Shown here piece after piece: positions 1 through 9,818 of a stretch of 33,779 bases of DNA. Made by a program: the position numbers and the translations under genes. Source of the stretch: a virus; the IMG/VR virus record IMGVR_UViG_3300031975_000086, positions 1-33,779 of that record; one strand, 5' to 3'. Numbering within the stretch: position 1 is the first letter of the stretch; each line of letters begins with the position of its first letter. Below the pieces are notes generated by a model, which saw only the letters and a list, made by a program, of their open reading frames with translations, was not told the origin of the DNA and did not search any database.

Positions 1-56
1 CTGTAAGAACACCAGTCGGTAGCGGTCTAGGTGGCTATGCTGTAATTGAAGACTAA
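1..56 (+). CDS. C-terminal end of a convergent plus-strand gene (partial)
   Basis: An open plus-strand frame enters from the left edge and ends with TAA at 54-56. It reads V-R-T-P-V-G-S-G-L-G-G-Y-A-V-I-E-D. Only 17 residues are visible, so no function can be given. Support is indirect: the frame is open to the edge, and its stop interlocks with the stop (TAG, 53-55) of the large minus-strand gene, a common arrangement where two phage transcription units converge. Seventeen open codons could also be chance. Confidence 0.4.
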   Translation, partial: VRTPVGSGLGGYAVIED

Positions 57-2962
57 AGAAGATCGGCGCTTCCAAGCCCACCAAGTAAGCTCGAAGCTAC
101 TGCTGGGTTTTGCGCCGCTCTTTGTCTTATAGCGGATTGATTAGCTTGAGGCGCAGATATATTTGACATTATTTGTGACAAAGTTGCTCCTTCAATTGCG
201 CTAGGTGCAACATTTGGCACAGGCATTGATCGTTTTTGTGAAACTTGTTGTGGTTGTAGTGCATTGCTAACAAGAGACTTTGTTTGATCTACACCGCTTG
301 AAATTCCCTTAGCCGATGTTTGACCTACAATTTGAGATACAGATTTAGCTAATAAATCAGCAAATGCTTCTCCTTTTGGAACCCCTTTACCAGTCAAAAG
401 TCTGTAATCTTTCATAAATCGTTTATAAAAAATTTCAGAAGAAAACATTCTTCCTAAAAGAGTAAATTTAAGAAGCTTGCCTACATTTTGCAAAGGACTA
501 GCTGCTATACTAGCAGCTATCAACTCGCCACCCTCTGCTGCTTTTGCATTAAGTTTTAGAATTTTTCCAAATTGCAACATTTCTTTAGACATTTCCTCTC
601 CAAAAATTTCTGAAATTTTTGCATTATCTTTAATTAATTTATCTGCAAAAGTTCTAAATTGAGTTGGATCTGTTAAAAATTTTGAATCAAAGTTACCTAT
701 TAAATCATCCATATATGCACCTTTAAGAACTTCTTTTGAGGCATCATCTTTAAAATAATTCATAACTTTTGCAACGTCTGCTGGTTTAGTATTTGGGTTG
801 CTAATATAAGCGGCAGCTTCTACGTCATCTAAAGTACCATCTCTTAATTTTTTAACTAAACTACTTCTTTGAAATTCATTTATTGAACTTCTTTTGTTTA
901 CTAAGTTTTGTAATAAGTCAATTCCATCATCTGCAAATACAGTGCCTTCATCTAAAAGACCTATTATTCTTTGATCTAAATTAGATAAAGACAATGCGTT
1001 CATTTGTTCTGCAAGTTTTTTTACTTGAGGGGCTTTAGAACCAAATAATTCATCTGCCGTTGTTCCTAAAGATTTATAAGCTTTTGCAAATTTCTCACCT
1101 TTAAATTTTGTAGGATCTAAAATAGAAGCAGATTCATCAATATTTCTTCTCAACCACTCTCCTGCCATTCGAGATCTTAAATTTTCATATTCACTAACCA
1201 CACTTTTAGTACCAGGTTTTCTAGCAGCATTCATTCTTTCCGCTTGATTATCTAATACTTTTTTTAAACTTATAAGTCTTTCAGGAGCATCGGGTTTTAA
1301 TATACTAGCTTCCATTCTGGAAGCGTCTACAGGTTTATTATTTCTAACAGTATTAGCTATATCTTTTAATATTGAAGAATGCTCTAAAGCATCAAACTGC
1401 CTCATTCCTTCAGCAAAAAGCCTTCTCTGTTCTTGAACAGAATCTGCTGCAGAAAGAATTTTTTTTCTTGAACCAGCTCCAGCGCCAATATTTCTAAATG
1501 CAGTGTTTTCAATACCTTCTAAATTTTTTCTTGATAAGATGGTGTCTATTTCATCAATAAACTTATTAGCCATATCGTAAACGCCTTGCTCTGCGCCTTG
1601 ACTCATTTTTGTATCACTTAAAGATTTTCTAGCAGAATACAACTTTGCAAAAGAAGATTTTTCGCCTACTCGACTCATAGATGTTAAAATAGTTTTTTCT
1701 AAATCTTGACTTGTGTTTGGAATTATATTGTCATATTTTGCAATTCCTCCAAAATCATCTACTAAAGTTTTTAAGCTTCCAGAAGGGATGATGTCAGAGT
1801 TTCCAACAACTGATCTATTCATCTCATCTATTTTTTTAAAGCCAGCAGCAGATAAATCATCGAAATGTTTAAAAGATTGACTTAATATTGAAAATAAATC
1901 ATTATCTATTGTCAAATCTTTCACAGCTGCTCTATCAAGATTATCCGCTGCTTTAGTCATAAAAGAAATTACATCTTTAGATAATTGCGCTTCCTCTTGT
2001 AGCAATTTAGTATTTCCAGAATCCGCAGCTTCTTTTAATATACGACCTAATTCATTAGGGTCTGAAGCTCCTGCTTTTTCTCTAAATTTTTCTATTTTAG
2101 AGGTTATAACATCAAAATTTCTTTTTAATCGAGGTGACGATTTAAAAATCCTTTCAGCTAACGCTTGTTGTCTTGATATAATAGAGGAGGCTCCTAATGT
2201 ACTTAAAGTAGGATTGATCCCCATTTCTATAGACTCTCCCATTAATTTTAAATCTTCAGGAGACATTTTTGAACCTCCTGGACTAAAAACTTTACCTATA
2301 GTTTTAAATAAAATTTGTCCTCCACCTTCAAAAGCACCAGACAATAAAGCTTCTTTACCAGTTTGTTTAGCTATTTCTCCTGGTGTTTGCCTAGACACAC
2401 CAGCAGCCATTTCGTAAAACTCTTCAATTAAATTTGCGCCACCGCCGCCTACAGCCGCACCAATCATAGCTCCCAATATAGGAATTGGTATTAATGCTTG
2501 ACCAACTACAGCCCCTGTCACGGCGCCTCCTATTTCTGGAGCAATACCTGCAAGATCGCTAATATCATTTTTGCTTAAACCTCTTTCATCTATAACAATA
2601 TTTTTATCAGTTTCTATACCAAATTTAATAGCGCCCGAAGGAGTCAGGGCTAATTGCCCTCTATTATCTTTGGTGTAATCTTCCTCGTTTAAACCATTTT
2701 TTTGCAAAACTGCTTCTTGCTCTTCAAATTTGTCTGCTATACTTAAACTGGCTCGAAGACCCGCGTCTTGAATACCAGTTGTCGTATCAAAACTTTGGTC
2801 AGAACCTTGCGCTGATGTTTGACCCTGATCTATTTCAGAAAAAAAAGGTTTAGGATTAGAAACAATTTCTCTTATTTTATCATTTTCTAATTGAGTAGGG
2901 GCATCACCACTAATTTCAAACTCCATTGCTCCATAAGCAGTATCTACTGAAATAATACCCAT
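53..2962 (-). CDS. Large internal virion (DNA-ejection) protein candidate, 969 aa
   Basis: A 969-residue protein at the end of the late operon. It is mostly predicted helix, rich in Lys, Glu, Ser and Ala, with one Gly/Ala/Ile-rich hydrophobic block at about residues 143-175 that could insert into a membrane, and a Gln/Pro/Ala-rich C terminus. I see no enzyme motif. Size, helical character, a single membrane-seeking patch and its place after the tail-adaptor genes match the largest of the three ejection (internal core) proteins of podoviruses, which leave the virion to form a channel across the host envelope. That is inference from architecture and order, not recognised homology. An AAGGA ribosome site for the start lies in the last codons of the preceding gene, 7 bases away, so translation is probably coupled. 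Confidence 0.6.
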   Translation of the reverse strand: MGIISVDTAYGAMEFEISGDAPTQLENDKIREIVSNPKPFFSEIDQGQTSAQGSDQSFDTTTGIQDAGLRASLSIADKFEEQEAVLQKNGLNEEDYTKDNRGQLALTPSGAIKFGIETDKNIVIDERGLSKNDISDLAGIAPEIGGAVTGAVVGQALIPIPILGAMIGAAVGGGGANLIEEFYEMAAGVSRQTPGEIAKQTGKEALLSGAFEGGGQILFKTIGKVFSPGGSKMSPEDLKLMGESIEMGINPTLSTLGASSIISRQQALAERIFKSSPRLKRNFDVITSKIEKFREKAGASDPNELGRILKEAADSGNTKLLQEEAQLSKDVISFMTKAADNLDRAAVKDLTIDNDLFSILSQSFKHFDDLSAAGFKKIDEMNRSVVGNSDIIPSGSLKTLVDDFGGIAKYDNIIPNTSQDLEKTILTSMSRVGEKSSFAKLYSARKSLSDTKMSQGAEQGVYDMANKFIDEIDTILSRKNLEGIENTAFRNIGAGAGSRKKILSAADSVQEQRRLFAEGMRQFDALEHSSILKDIANTVRNNKPVDASRMEASILKPDAPERLISLKKVLDNQAERMNAARKPGTKSVVSEYENLRSRMAGEWLRRNIDESASILDPTKFKGEKFAKAYKSLGTTADELFGSKAPQVKKLAEQMNALSLSNLDQRIIGLLDEGTVFADDGIDLLQNLVNKRSSINEFQRSSLVKKLRDGTLDDVEAAAYISNPNTKPADVAKVMNYFKDDASKEVLKGAYMDDLIGNFDSKFLTDPTQFRTFADKLIKDNAKISEIFGEEMSKEMLQFGKILKLNAKAAEGGELIAASIAASPLQNVGKLLKFTLLGRMFSSEIFYKRFMKDYRLLTGKGVPKGEAFADLLAKSVSQIVGQTSAKGISSGVDQTKSLVSNALQPQQVSQKRSMPVPNVAPSAIEGATLSQIMSNISAPQANQSAIRQRAAQNPAVASSLLGGLGSADLL

Positions 2963-2969
2963 ATTAATT

Positions 2970-4730
2970 TTAATCCTTTGATATTACAGAAATTCTAGGA
3001 ATAGTGCTTGTAACAATGTCTCCATCTACAAGTTTATATTCTACTCTTTTTAAATTCATTGCTCTTTCTTTATTTTCTTCCCACTCAGATTCTAGTGCAT
3101 AATAAGATGGATCTTGAAGTAGATTAGCCACACCGTCTATATCTTGTTTTTTAGATAAGAATATTTCCCTAATAGCGCTAACATTCATTTTTAACTGTTC
3201 TATACTTAAAAATTCTCCTGGTTTTCCTAACAGCTCTACTAATCTGTTTACATCTGTATTTGAAATACCATTTCCAGATTCTTGAGTTAACATTTTTTTA
3301 TACTCAGCTATAATTGCGTTACCTAATGATTCTATTTGAAGTCTTGGAGATAAATTTTTATTTTTAGGATTGTCAAAATCAAAGTCAGCGCCAAACCTAT
3401 TAGCCATTTCCTTTGCTCTGTTTAAAGCTATTGTACCAGCACTTCCAGCAAAATTACCTGCATCATCGTAAGAAGATAATAATATATCAATTTCATCGGT
3501 TTTTGTTAAAGCGCCATTAATCCTTTTCATAGCAGATTCTGTTTTATTTAAAGCATTTCCAGGAAGAGCAAATTTTGCGCCTGTTGCGTTTCTTCCCATT
3601 TCTACATCAAATCCATTAAAATATTTTACGTTTTTAACGCCTTTTACTTCTAAACCTGCTTTTTTGTCTTTTTTAGCGTCTATATTTAATTCTAATATTT
3701 TTAAATCTCTAGCTTGATTTAGCGCTCTTCTTTCTTTTGCAAGCGCAGCAGCCGCAGATTTACCAGCTTGAATTTGACCAAGAGCATATTTACCAGCTGC
3801 TACTTGTTCAGCTTTGGCTGTAGCTTTAGCCTTAGTAAGTTCTGGCAGTGCTTTCTCTCCAGCCTCTCCAACAGCAGATAACATTTTGCCTACATTAAAT
3901 CCCTTACCAGCTTTATTCTGCATTAAGCTAAGACCTAAAGCCATAAGAGCCGCACTCTTATCAACTTTGCCACTTGAATCAAGTCCAGTAGCATCATAGA
4001 ATTCTTTCTTGTACTTTGCTAAAAGATCCTCTTGTGTTTCTGGCGTTACTGTTTCACCTTTAGCTTTAGCTGTGTCTAAAAGAGCTTCTTTAAAAGTATC
4101 TTCCATAGCTTTTTCAGTTCCAGGAAAAGTTGCGTCAGGATACTTAAAAAATTGATCATCCATCATTTCACCAGGCTTTGGCTTGCCAGGTTGACCTGTA
4201 AAAAATTCTTCTTCATAAGTTTCTTTAGGTTTTTTCATTCCTATTTCACTTGGGTCTTGAGCAACATAACCACCAGCAGCTTCTTCTAATTTTGTAGAAG
4301 TACCCGCTGTATTTGTTATTCCAGGTATATCAACAATAGTAGGAAATTCATCTGGTTCAAACTCTGTAATATCAATATTACCATATTTTTCATTAAATCT
4401 ATCTTCTTCATCTTCACGGTATATACTGTCGCGTGAACCCATAGTATTTAAACCTGAAAGCGCAAAATCTCCAAAAATATTTTCTGAAGGAAGCTCACTA
4501 GAAATGCTTTCTTCAAGTTTTATTTCTGGACCAGAATAAGAACCAGTCGCTTCTTGCCCCATTTTTATTAATTCAGATAAAATACCAGTTCCAAGAACTT
4601 TTTTTAAATTTTGAGTTTTGTTAAAAGAATCTTTAGAAATATCATAAAGAGATCCAATGCCCCTCTTTGTAGCTTCGTCAGATATAAGAGGCCCTTGACC
4701 TGTAAAAACTCTTTGTAGTGGATCAGCCAT
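2970..4730 (-). CDS. Internal virion / ejection protein candidate, 586 aa
   Basis: Second of the large proteins at the left end. Residues 1-250 are acidic and low in hydrophobics (many Glu, Asp, Pro, Gly), followed by an Ala/Lys/Glu-rich helical stretch at about 265-350, likely coiled coil, and a mixed C-terminal domain. There is no signal peptide, membrane segment or catalytic motif that I recognise. A GGAG ribosome site sits 7 bases before the ATG. It lies between two other internal-protein candidates with gaps of 7 and 13 bases. Position and helical make-up suggest a capsid-internal protein co-injected with DNA; a structural protein of another kind is possible. Confidence 0.55.
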   Translation of the reverse strand: MADPLQRVFTGQGPLISDEATKRGIGSLYDISKDSFNKTQNLKKVLGTGILSELIKMGQEATGSYSGPEIKLEESISSELPSENIFGDFALSGLNTMGSRDSIYREDEEDRFNEKYGNIDITEFEPDEFPTIVDIPGITNTAGTSTKLEEAAGGYVAQDPSEIGMKKPKETYEEEFFTGQPGKPKPGEMMDDQFFKYPDATFPGTEKAMEDTFKEALLDTAKAKGETVTPETQEDLLAKYKKEFYDATGLDSSGKVDKSAALMALGLSLMQNKAGKGFNVGKMLSAVGEAGEKALPELTKAKATAKAEQVAAGKYALGQIQAGKSAAAALAKERRALNQARDLKILELNIDAKKDKKAGLEVKGVKNVKYFNGFDVEMGRNATGAKFALPGNALNKTESAMKRINGALTKTDEIDILLSSYDDAGNFAGSAGTIALNRAKEMANRFGADFDFDNPKNKNLSPRLQIESLGNAIIAEYKKMLTQESGNGISNTDVNRLVELLGKPGEFLSIEQLKMNVSAIREIFLSKKQDIDGVANLLQDPSYYALESEWEENKERAMNLKRVEYKLVDGDIVTSTIPRISVISKD

Positions 4731-4743
4731 TTAATTACTCCAT

Positions 4744-6315
4744 CTATGCTTGGTTTAGCCCTTGAAGCGTAGAATATGCTCCAATTCCAGCTAAAAACGG
4801 ATTCGTTTGAGCAACTGGAGATGTTTGATATTGATTGTACATACTAGCAGAAGGTGTGCCAGATAGCGCACTGTAAGCATAATTGTAAGGCATTAGAGCT
4901 TGTTGTGTATTTCTCATGCCCTCTTGTCTACCAATATCTATTCCTTGCTGTCTGTAATCTCTTCTACCCATTCCCAGTGAACCCATCATAGCGATGTCTG
5001 CTGGTGCAAGTTTTGAGTACGCAGTGCCAATATCAGCTCCTCTAGCAGCAAGATTACCGTATCTACCACCCATTTCACCCTGAGCAGAGCCAACAGCGCC
5101 TAGAGTCTGTCCTAGACCGCCATATAAGCGTCCTGCTTCTAAGTTGCGCTTCTTTTCATCTTCAGCTGCTTTAGCCTGTGCCTGTGCGCTAGAAAGACCC
5201 ATAGTTCTGTACATATCAGCCGCTTGTTGCAATCTTTTTTGACCGCTTTCAAACGCTGTTTGTCGAGCTTTATTTTCTGCATCAGTTATACCAGCTCCAA
5301 GTTGTCCTGCCGATAGATCTCTTTTCCTTGCGCCTTCAAATGCTGAAGTTTCAAGCCTAGCACCTTCTGCGCCTAACTTACCAGTTAGTCCTGCCGCTTC
5401 TAATGCTCTTCTTCTTGATGCTTCGTCTGCTGACATTGCAGATGATAACGATTGTGAATAACCGCTTGATAACAAGTCAGCTATGGTTTTATTTTTTGCA
5501 TCTTGAATATTTTTAGCAGTTTCTGCAGCTTGAACGCCTGTTCGAGAACCACCAAACGCTCCAGCGCCAATTGCACTAGCGTTCATTTTGTTCAGGGCTT
5601 GCTCACCTTGTTTATTGATCTCCTTCATAGCTTGATCAATAACCTGTTGTTTATAAGGGTCCATGAAAGATGTGACTGCTTGAGAAGGATCAAACTTACC
5701 AAGACCTTGTTTTGCTGTTTCTAAAGAAGGGTCAATCCTTCTGTCATATGTTTGTCTAGCGGCAAAATCACCTTGACCGCTTTGAATCGCTCTTATTGCA
5801 TCCTCATAAGAATCTACAGGAGGTTTATATGTTTCAGAACCTAAATCAGCCCTTAACTTTGCACCGCCAAGTTCAGTATCATACATTCCTTTAGCACCAA
5901 CAGCACCTGTTCCACTGTCAAGATATCTTTGAGCATCTGGGAAATAAGTTTTTGCCTGGCTTAATGTGTCTAGTCCAGCTGCAATACCAGATCCAGCTTC
6001 TTGTAAGTACCTTGGTCTTCCAGATGCGTCTAAGAAATATGGTTGATAGCGATTAACATACGCCTGTCTTTCCTCTGGAGTATCAAACATTCCATAAGCT
6101 GCTTGCTCTAAAGGATCTAACGCTGCTTGCTTGTATTCTGGTATGGTAAATAAATCAGGATATTTAGAAGCGTCTATTAAACCGCCAGTGTAGGTTACGT
6201 TACCTTCGTCATCTGTACTAGGTCTACCAAATATTTGATCTAATAAAAGCTGTTCACGTTGTTCAATGTATTCTGGACGACGATTTGTTGTTTGGACTGT
6301 AGTTGTTTCAGCCAT
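4744..6315 (-). CDS. Internal virion protein candidate, Ala/Gly/Gln-rich, 523 aa
   Basis: A 523-residue protein. The N-terminal half is rich in Tyr, Pro and Asp; the centre (about 215-400) is a long Ala/Gln/Glu/Arg-rich helical region in which short blocks of the type GARxxxxSAG recur; the C-terminal tail is rich in Gly, Tyr, Gln and Ser. A Gly-rich turn (S-A-I-G-A-G-A-F-G-G-S-R) near residue 250 is a pattern I recall from marine podovirus-like phages. No membrane segment or enzyme motif is seen. The start codon shares its A with the stop of the upstream gene (TAATG), with AAGGA upstream, so the two are translationally coupled. Best guess is an ejection or inner-core protein. Confidence 0.55.
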   Translation of the reverse strand: MAETTTVQTTNRRPEYIEQREQLLLDQIFGRPSTDDEGNVTYTGGLIDASKYPDLFTIPEYKQAALDPLEQAAYGMFDTPEERQAYVNRYQPYFLDASGRPRYLQEAGSGIAAGLDTLSQAKTYFPDAQRYLDSGTGAVGAKGMYDTELGGAKLRADLGSETYKPPVDSYEDAIRAIQSGQGDFAARQTYDRRIDPSLETAKQGLGKFDPSQAVTSFMDPYKQQVIDQAMKEINKQGEQALNKMNASAIGAGAFGGSRTGVQAAETAKNIQDAKNKTIADLLSSGYSQSLSSAMSADEASRRRALEAAGLTGKLGAEGARLETSAFEGARKRDLSAGQLGAGITDAENKARQTAFESGQKRLQQAADMYRTMGLSSAQAQAKAAEDEKKRNLEAGRLYGGLGQTLGAVGSAQGEMGGRYGNLAARGADIGTAYSKLAPADIAMMGSLGMGRRDYRQQGIDIGRQEGMRNTQQALMPYNYAYSALSGTPSASMYNQYQTSPVAQTNPFLAGIGAYSTLQGLNQA

Positions 6316-7319
6316 TATGCAATTCCTTCCAGATTATCTTGTAGAGCATACGCTCTTTCTATACCTTTTTTCTGATTGCCGCCACCTAATCCTTTTATAG
6401 CGTCTTGAGTTAAAACAAACTCTCCTGCCATAAGCATAGCAGGTACATCATCTTTAGTTCCTGATCCTTCACTTGGCATTATTCCGCCAGTTCTTCTTGG
6501 AAAGTATTCTGGAACTGGGCCACCTTTTTCTGCTCTCATCATAGGAGCTGAAACTCTTACATTACCATAACCAAATGGTCTGTTAGCTTCTGCCCCCATT
6601 GCGTCTGTTTCTTCTTTATCAAACATAGATAGACCTTGAGCGCCAAGGCCAAACAATAATGCTTCTCCAGCAGGAGTGTTTAAAATATTACCTAAAACAT
6701 TACCTTCTTTTCCAATACTTGGAAATATTTTAGAAAGAATACTTCCAGCGCCCATTAAATCATCTCTAAATTTAATGTCGCCCCCTGTCTTGGCTGCAGT
6801 TTTAGCAATCTCAGAAAGACCTTTTTGCCCCCTATCTTCTGCTAAATAACCTCCATAAGGTTGTTTTGCACTAGCGCCAATAATACCAGAAGTTATGTCA
6901 TCTGTGCCTAAGCCAAATGAATCTGCCAAAGAACCACCACCTAAAGTATTTATACCACCACCTAAGATGCCACTGAGCAAAGTACCTCGAAGAGTTGGTT
7001 TTTGACCTGATATTAAACTACCAGCAATATTAGTAAGAGCGGCTTGACCCGCAGCACTTCCTAAAATTGGTTTCATAAAAGTAAGTAATTCAGTAAAGAA
7101 AAACTCTGGCTGACCAGTCATTGGGTTTATACTGTTGTCTGAACTGCCAACTTTATATCTTCTAGGATTTCCACCCATGTCCATGATAGCAGCATTAATC
7201 CCAGCATTTAGCTCAGGACGATTATTAAGAACCTGCCGTGGAACTACCATTTCACCTGGAGAAACGTGCGCTAACTGCGTATCTCCGTTTCTTCCCATAG
7301 CTGCCATATTTTGCATCAT
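6315..7319 (-). CDS. Virion protein with paired SPGE/AGEF motifs, 334 aa
   Basis: A Gly/Ala-rich protein with hydrophobic, possibly membrane-active stretches around residues 85-150. Near the N terminus is H-V-S-P-G-E-M-V-V-P-R-Q, and near the C terminus M-L-M-A-G-E-F-V-L-T-Q-D. These two blocks look like versions of one motif; similar ones occur near the ends of phage tape-measure and ejection proteins, where their role is unknown. A promoter candidate lies just upstream (7337-7366), making this probably the first gene of a four-gene unit with the other internal-protein candidates. The ATG at 7319 has only a weak GAG; the adjacent second ATG is equally possible. The function is inferred from position. 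Confidence 0.55.
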   Translation of the reverse strand: MMQNMAAMGRNGDTQLAHVSPGEMVVPRQVLNNRPELNAGINAAIMDMGGNPRRYKVGSSDNSINPMTGQPEFFFTELLTFMKPILGSAAGQAALTNIAGSLISGQKPTLRGTLLSGILGGGINTLGGGSLADSFGLGTDDITSGIIGASAKQPYGGYLAEDRGQKGLSEIAKTAAKTGGDIKFRDDLMGAGSILSKIFPSIGKEGNVLGNILNTPAGEALLFGLGAQGLSMFDKEETDAMGAEANRPFGYGNVRVSAPMMRAEKGGPVPEYFPRRTGGIMPSEGSGTKDDVPAMLMAGEFVLTQDAIKGLGGGNQKKGIERAYALQDNLEGIA

Positions 7320-7336
7320 ATCAATCTCATTAGCTA

Positions 7337-7366
7337 ATTATATACACTTTAACAAAACTTTTACAA
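7337..7366 (-). promoter_or_regulatory. Sigma70-like promoter for the ejection-protein unit
   Basis: On the minus strand TTGTAA (7366-7361) is followed after exactly 18 bases by a perfect TATAAT (7342-7337), about 18 bases before the ATG of the 334-aa gene. The -35 box matches consensus at four of six positions. It lies in one of the few real gaps of this strand (7320-7377). AT-rich DNA yields chance matches, but position and spacing are good. Confidence 0.5.
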
Positions 7367-7377
7367 CATTACTAGCA

Positions 7378-7671
7378 TTATGTGCTAACTGTTACTGAAC
7401 CAACCGCTCCTGTCGCTTGAAAACCTCTTACATAAGGAGAATACTCTACAGGAACTCTTAAAGCTCCTCCATGATTAAATACACCTCCATCCTCCAAACC
7501 AGAGTCATCAGTTTGAAGATTTGTAAATACAGTAAAGGTGTTTCTGCCTTCTCCGGCATTTTGAATTTGCGTTAAGTATGTTGAGTAAGTCCTTATAACT
7601 TCATCAAAATATCTTCTTTCGTATTGCTCTGGCGCTATGGGCAGATAAGGTAAGTTTAAATTTCTTGACAT
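7378..7671 (-). CDS. Small tail-associated protein with GAVGSVTVST tail tag, 97 aa
   Basis: A 97-residue soluble protein with a Tyr/Arg-rich N-terminal half and a C terminus ending T-G-A-V-G-S-V-T-V-S-T. The same end-tag appears in the 109-aa protein at 22325 and, several times over, in the repeat protein at 20058. The start overlaps the stop of the gp10-like gene (TAATG), so it is coupled to a tail gene. I recall similar small proteins beside the gp10-like gene in marine phages, but know of no function. A structural part of the tail hub or an adaptor for a shared partner is reasonable. Confidence 0.6.
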   Translation of the reverse strand: MSRNLNLPYLPIAPEQYERRYFDEVIRTYSTYLTQIQNAGEGRNTFTVFTNLQTDDSGLEDGGVFNHGGALRVPVEYSPYVRGFQATGAVGSVTVST

Positions 7672-9785
7672 TAACGCCTCCCATCAAGTCGCATATCGAC
7701 TCTTGGCGTACCTAACCTCCACGTCACCCCTTCATCGTCACTTTCTATTCTGAAAGCAAATGATCTTCCCCTAAGCCTTAAATATATTTGATCAGTAAAT
7801 TGTTCTACTGGTACTGTTGCGCTTTGAGAAACAGAGTTTGCATTGTTTTGCAAATAATTACCACCTGGGAAGTTTCTTGTTTTTAAAGTAACTGTAGCTG
7901 CAGGAGTTGCAGCCGTAGAATTTCTAAACGTTAAATCTGGTATTAATTTTTTCATAAAGACAAAACGATCACCATCGCCCATATCTATCTGACTGCTTTC
8001 TATGTAAGCGCTAATAGCGCTACTAGGAGAGCTACTACCATCATCAAACCCAACTTCATGCGAGTATAAGAAATGATCCGTTCCAGCGGCAATAGGATCG
8101 CTCTCAACGCCCCTGTCTAGCCATACTGTCCTAGATAACGTTCCGTAATACCAAATCTGTTGCTGATAGTTATAAACAACGTAACGATCACATTCAGAGC
8201 TACTTGCAGATGGATAGAGCCACATTATCTCTGCAAATGCTGTATTTGTAGATGCAGTAACTTTTTCTAACTGACCATTGTTTATATCGTTAAATACATA
8301 ATCCCTTACAGAACAAGGCAACCGCTGAACGGCGCCACTGTATACATAAAACTCTTCTGCACCCATCCAGTAAACACTATCTTCAACCGCTATTGAAGCC
8401 AATGGTCCAGCTATTGTTATGTTTTCAGATATAGAATTAATGCCAAAAGTAAATGGTGGTCCTAAATACTGCATTGCGTGTAAAGAAACATCAGTAAAAA
8501 CAAGGACTTGTTGTCTAGTTTCAACAGCAGTTACAATTTTTGATCCAGAACCAATTCTTAAATCACCCGCAGTATTTGTAACAAGAGAGTTCCAAACAAG
8601 AACATTTTCTTGATCTGAAAATCTAATTAACAATGGATCTTGCACGCCAGCATTTGTTTCGCTGTCACATCCAAAAGCAATAACGTGCCTATCTTTATCA
8701 GAAACTAATACTTGTTTTGCGATAGTCGGTGCTGAAACTGAATTAGCAAGGTCACTTATTGCAACGGCTCTTGTGGAGGTGCCATTCGTTTTGTCCCAAT
8801 AGAAAATACCAGCATCTCTAACATTAATAATTAAGTCTTCACCAAAGTTATCATGGCTCCAAATTCTTAAAGTAGAACCAGATACAATCAGAGAAGAAGA
8901 AGAGTTCCAAGTACCACGACCCCAAGTTCCTGCACTCCAACCTGTTCCAGTTATAGTTGTATCAAGGCCAGTGTTAATTTGATAAGCAGCTACAACAGAA
9001 CTACCTCCATTGCTACTATCGCTTGTATTTGAAAATACATATGTAGGTTCTAATCCATTTGTTGTGGTAATATCACCAATAGTTGCTACTTCTCTTACCT
9101 CAATTTGATATGTGTTATCGTTTACAATATCTGTAATTTGATATTCTTGGTTTAAAACAGCTGCTGTTACTAACCCACCCAAGCTTGCAGCACCTGAAAA
9201 CGTAACAAAATCATTTACTAAAGCACCATGACCAGTTTCACTAACTGTTATAGTTGCACAACCAACAGACGCACCAGAGCTATGCGCTGCTGCCGCAGTG
9301 TTGTTTAAACCTCTTACACAACCAATTAAATCATTACTTGACACAGCTGCGTAAGTTATTATCTCACTATCTATTTTTATTCTACCAGACGCTGGAAAGC
9401 CTGTAGAGCTTGTTAATGGAATGGTAGTGTCCACCGCTGTAACTGAAGCGCTTAAGGTATTCGCTTTAGTGGCAAAAGTAGCGTCACCAGCAGAGGTTGT
9501 TAATCTTATAGGTGTTATGTCGTAGTAAGCACCACCCTCATTAATATAATATTTTAAGTGCGTGCCAACGCCTAAGTAAGCACTACTATCCAAAGCGACC
9601 CAAGGATGTAATGCTCTACAAGTTCCTAAAAAATTTGTAGTTGTATTTTTTATCCATCCACCAATTTTCTCAGGAAAGCCAAATCTGAACCTAACTTTAT
9701 CCATGTCAAACCAACCACCTTCATTAGAATAAGAGGTGGTTTCACGGTTTATACCGGGTTTAAACTGGAGTTTGGTCAATGGCAT
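7671..9785 (-). CDS. gp10-like tail hub / DNA stabilisation protein candidate, 704 aa
   Basis: A beta-rich 704-residue protein. It opens with K-L-Q-F-K-P-G-I-N-R-E-T-T-S-Y, a start I recall from marine podovirus-like tail proteins. Its body has repeated aromatic strands suggesting a propeller-like fold, and the C-terminal part (about 600-704) carries long strands with R-L-R-G-R-S-F-A-F-R. This agrees with the P22 gp10 family, hexameric proteins that plug the portal and stabilise packaged DNA. A module at about residues 105-165 (T-T-I-P-L-T-S-S-T-G-F-P then C-V-R-G-L-N-N-T) looks like an inserted Ig-like unit seen in many phage fibres, which would explain its length over P22 gp10 (about 470). 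A Gly/Trp stretch (G-T-G-W-S-A-G-T-W-G-R-G-T-W) follows near 285. AGGAG precedes the ATG by 6 bases. Confidence 0.6.
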   Translation of the reverse strand: MPLTKLQFKPGINRETTSYSNEGGWFDMDKVRFRFGFPEKIGGWIKNTTTNFLGTCRALHPWVALDSSAYLGVGTHLKYYINEGGAYYDITPIRLTTSAGDATFATKANTLSASVTAVDTTIPLTSSTGFPASGRIKIDSEIITYAAVSSNDLIGCVRGLNNTAAAAHSSGASVGCATITVSETGHGALVNDFVTFSGAASLGGLVTAAVLNQEYQITDIVNDNTYQIEVREVATIGDITTTNGLEPTYVFSNTSDSSNGGSSVVAAYQINTGLDTTITGTGWSAGTWGRGTWNSSSSLIVSGSTLRIWSHDNFGEDLIINVRDAGIFYWDKTNGTSTRAVAISDLANSVSAPTIAKQVLVSDKDRHVIAFGCDSETNAGVQDPLLIRFSDQENVLVWNSLVTNTAGDLRIGSGSKIVTAVETRQQVLVFTDVSLHAMQYLGPPFTFGINSISENITIAGPLASIAVEDSVYWMGAEEFYVYSGAVQRLPCSVRDYVFNDINNGQLEKVTASTNTAFAEIMWLYPSASSSECDRYVVYNYQQQIWYYGTLSRTVWLDRGVESDPIAAGTDHFLYSHEVGFDDGSSSPSSAISAYIESSQIDMGDGDRFVFMKKLIPDLTFRNSTAATPAATVTLKTRNFPGGNYLQNNANSVSQSATVPVEQFTDQIYLRLRGRSFAFRIESDDEGVTWRLGTPRVDMRLDGRR

Positions 9786-9818
9786 ACGTTTCTCCTAGTA
9801 ATGTTTTACACTAAAAAA

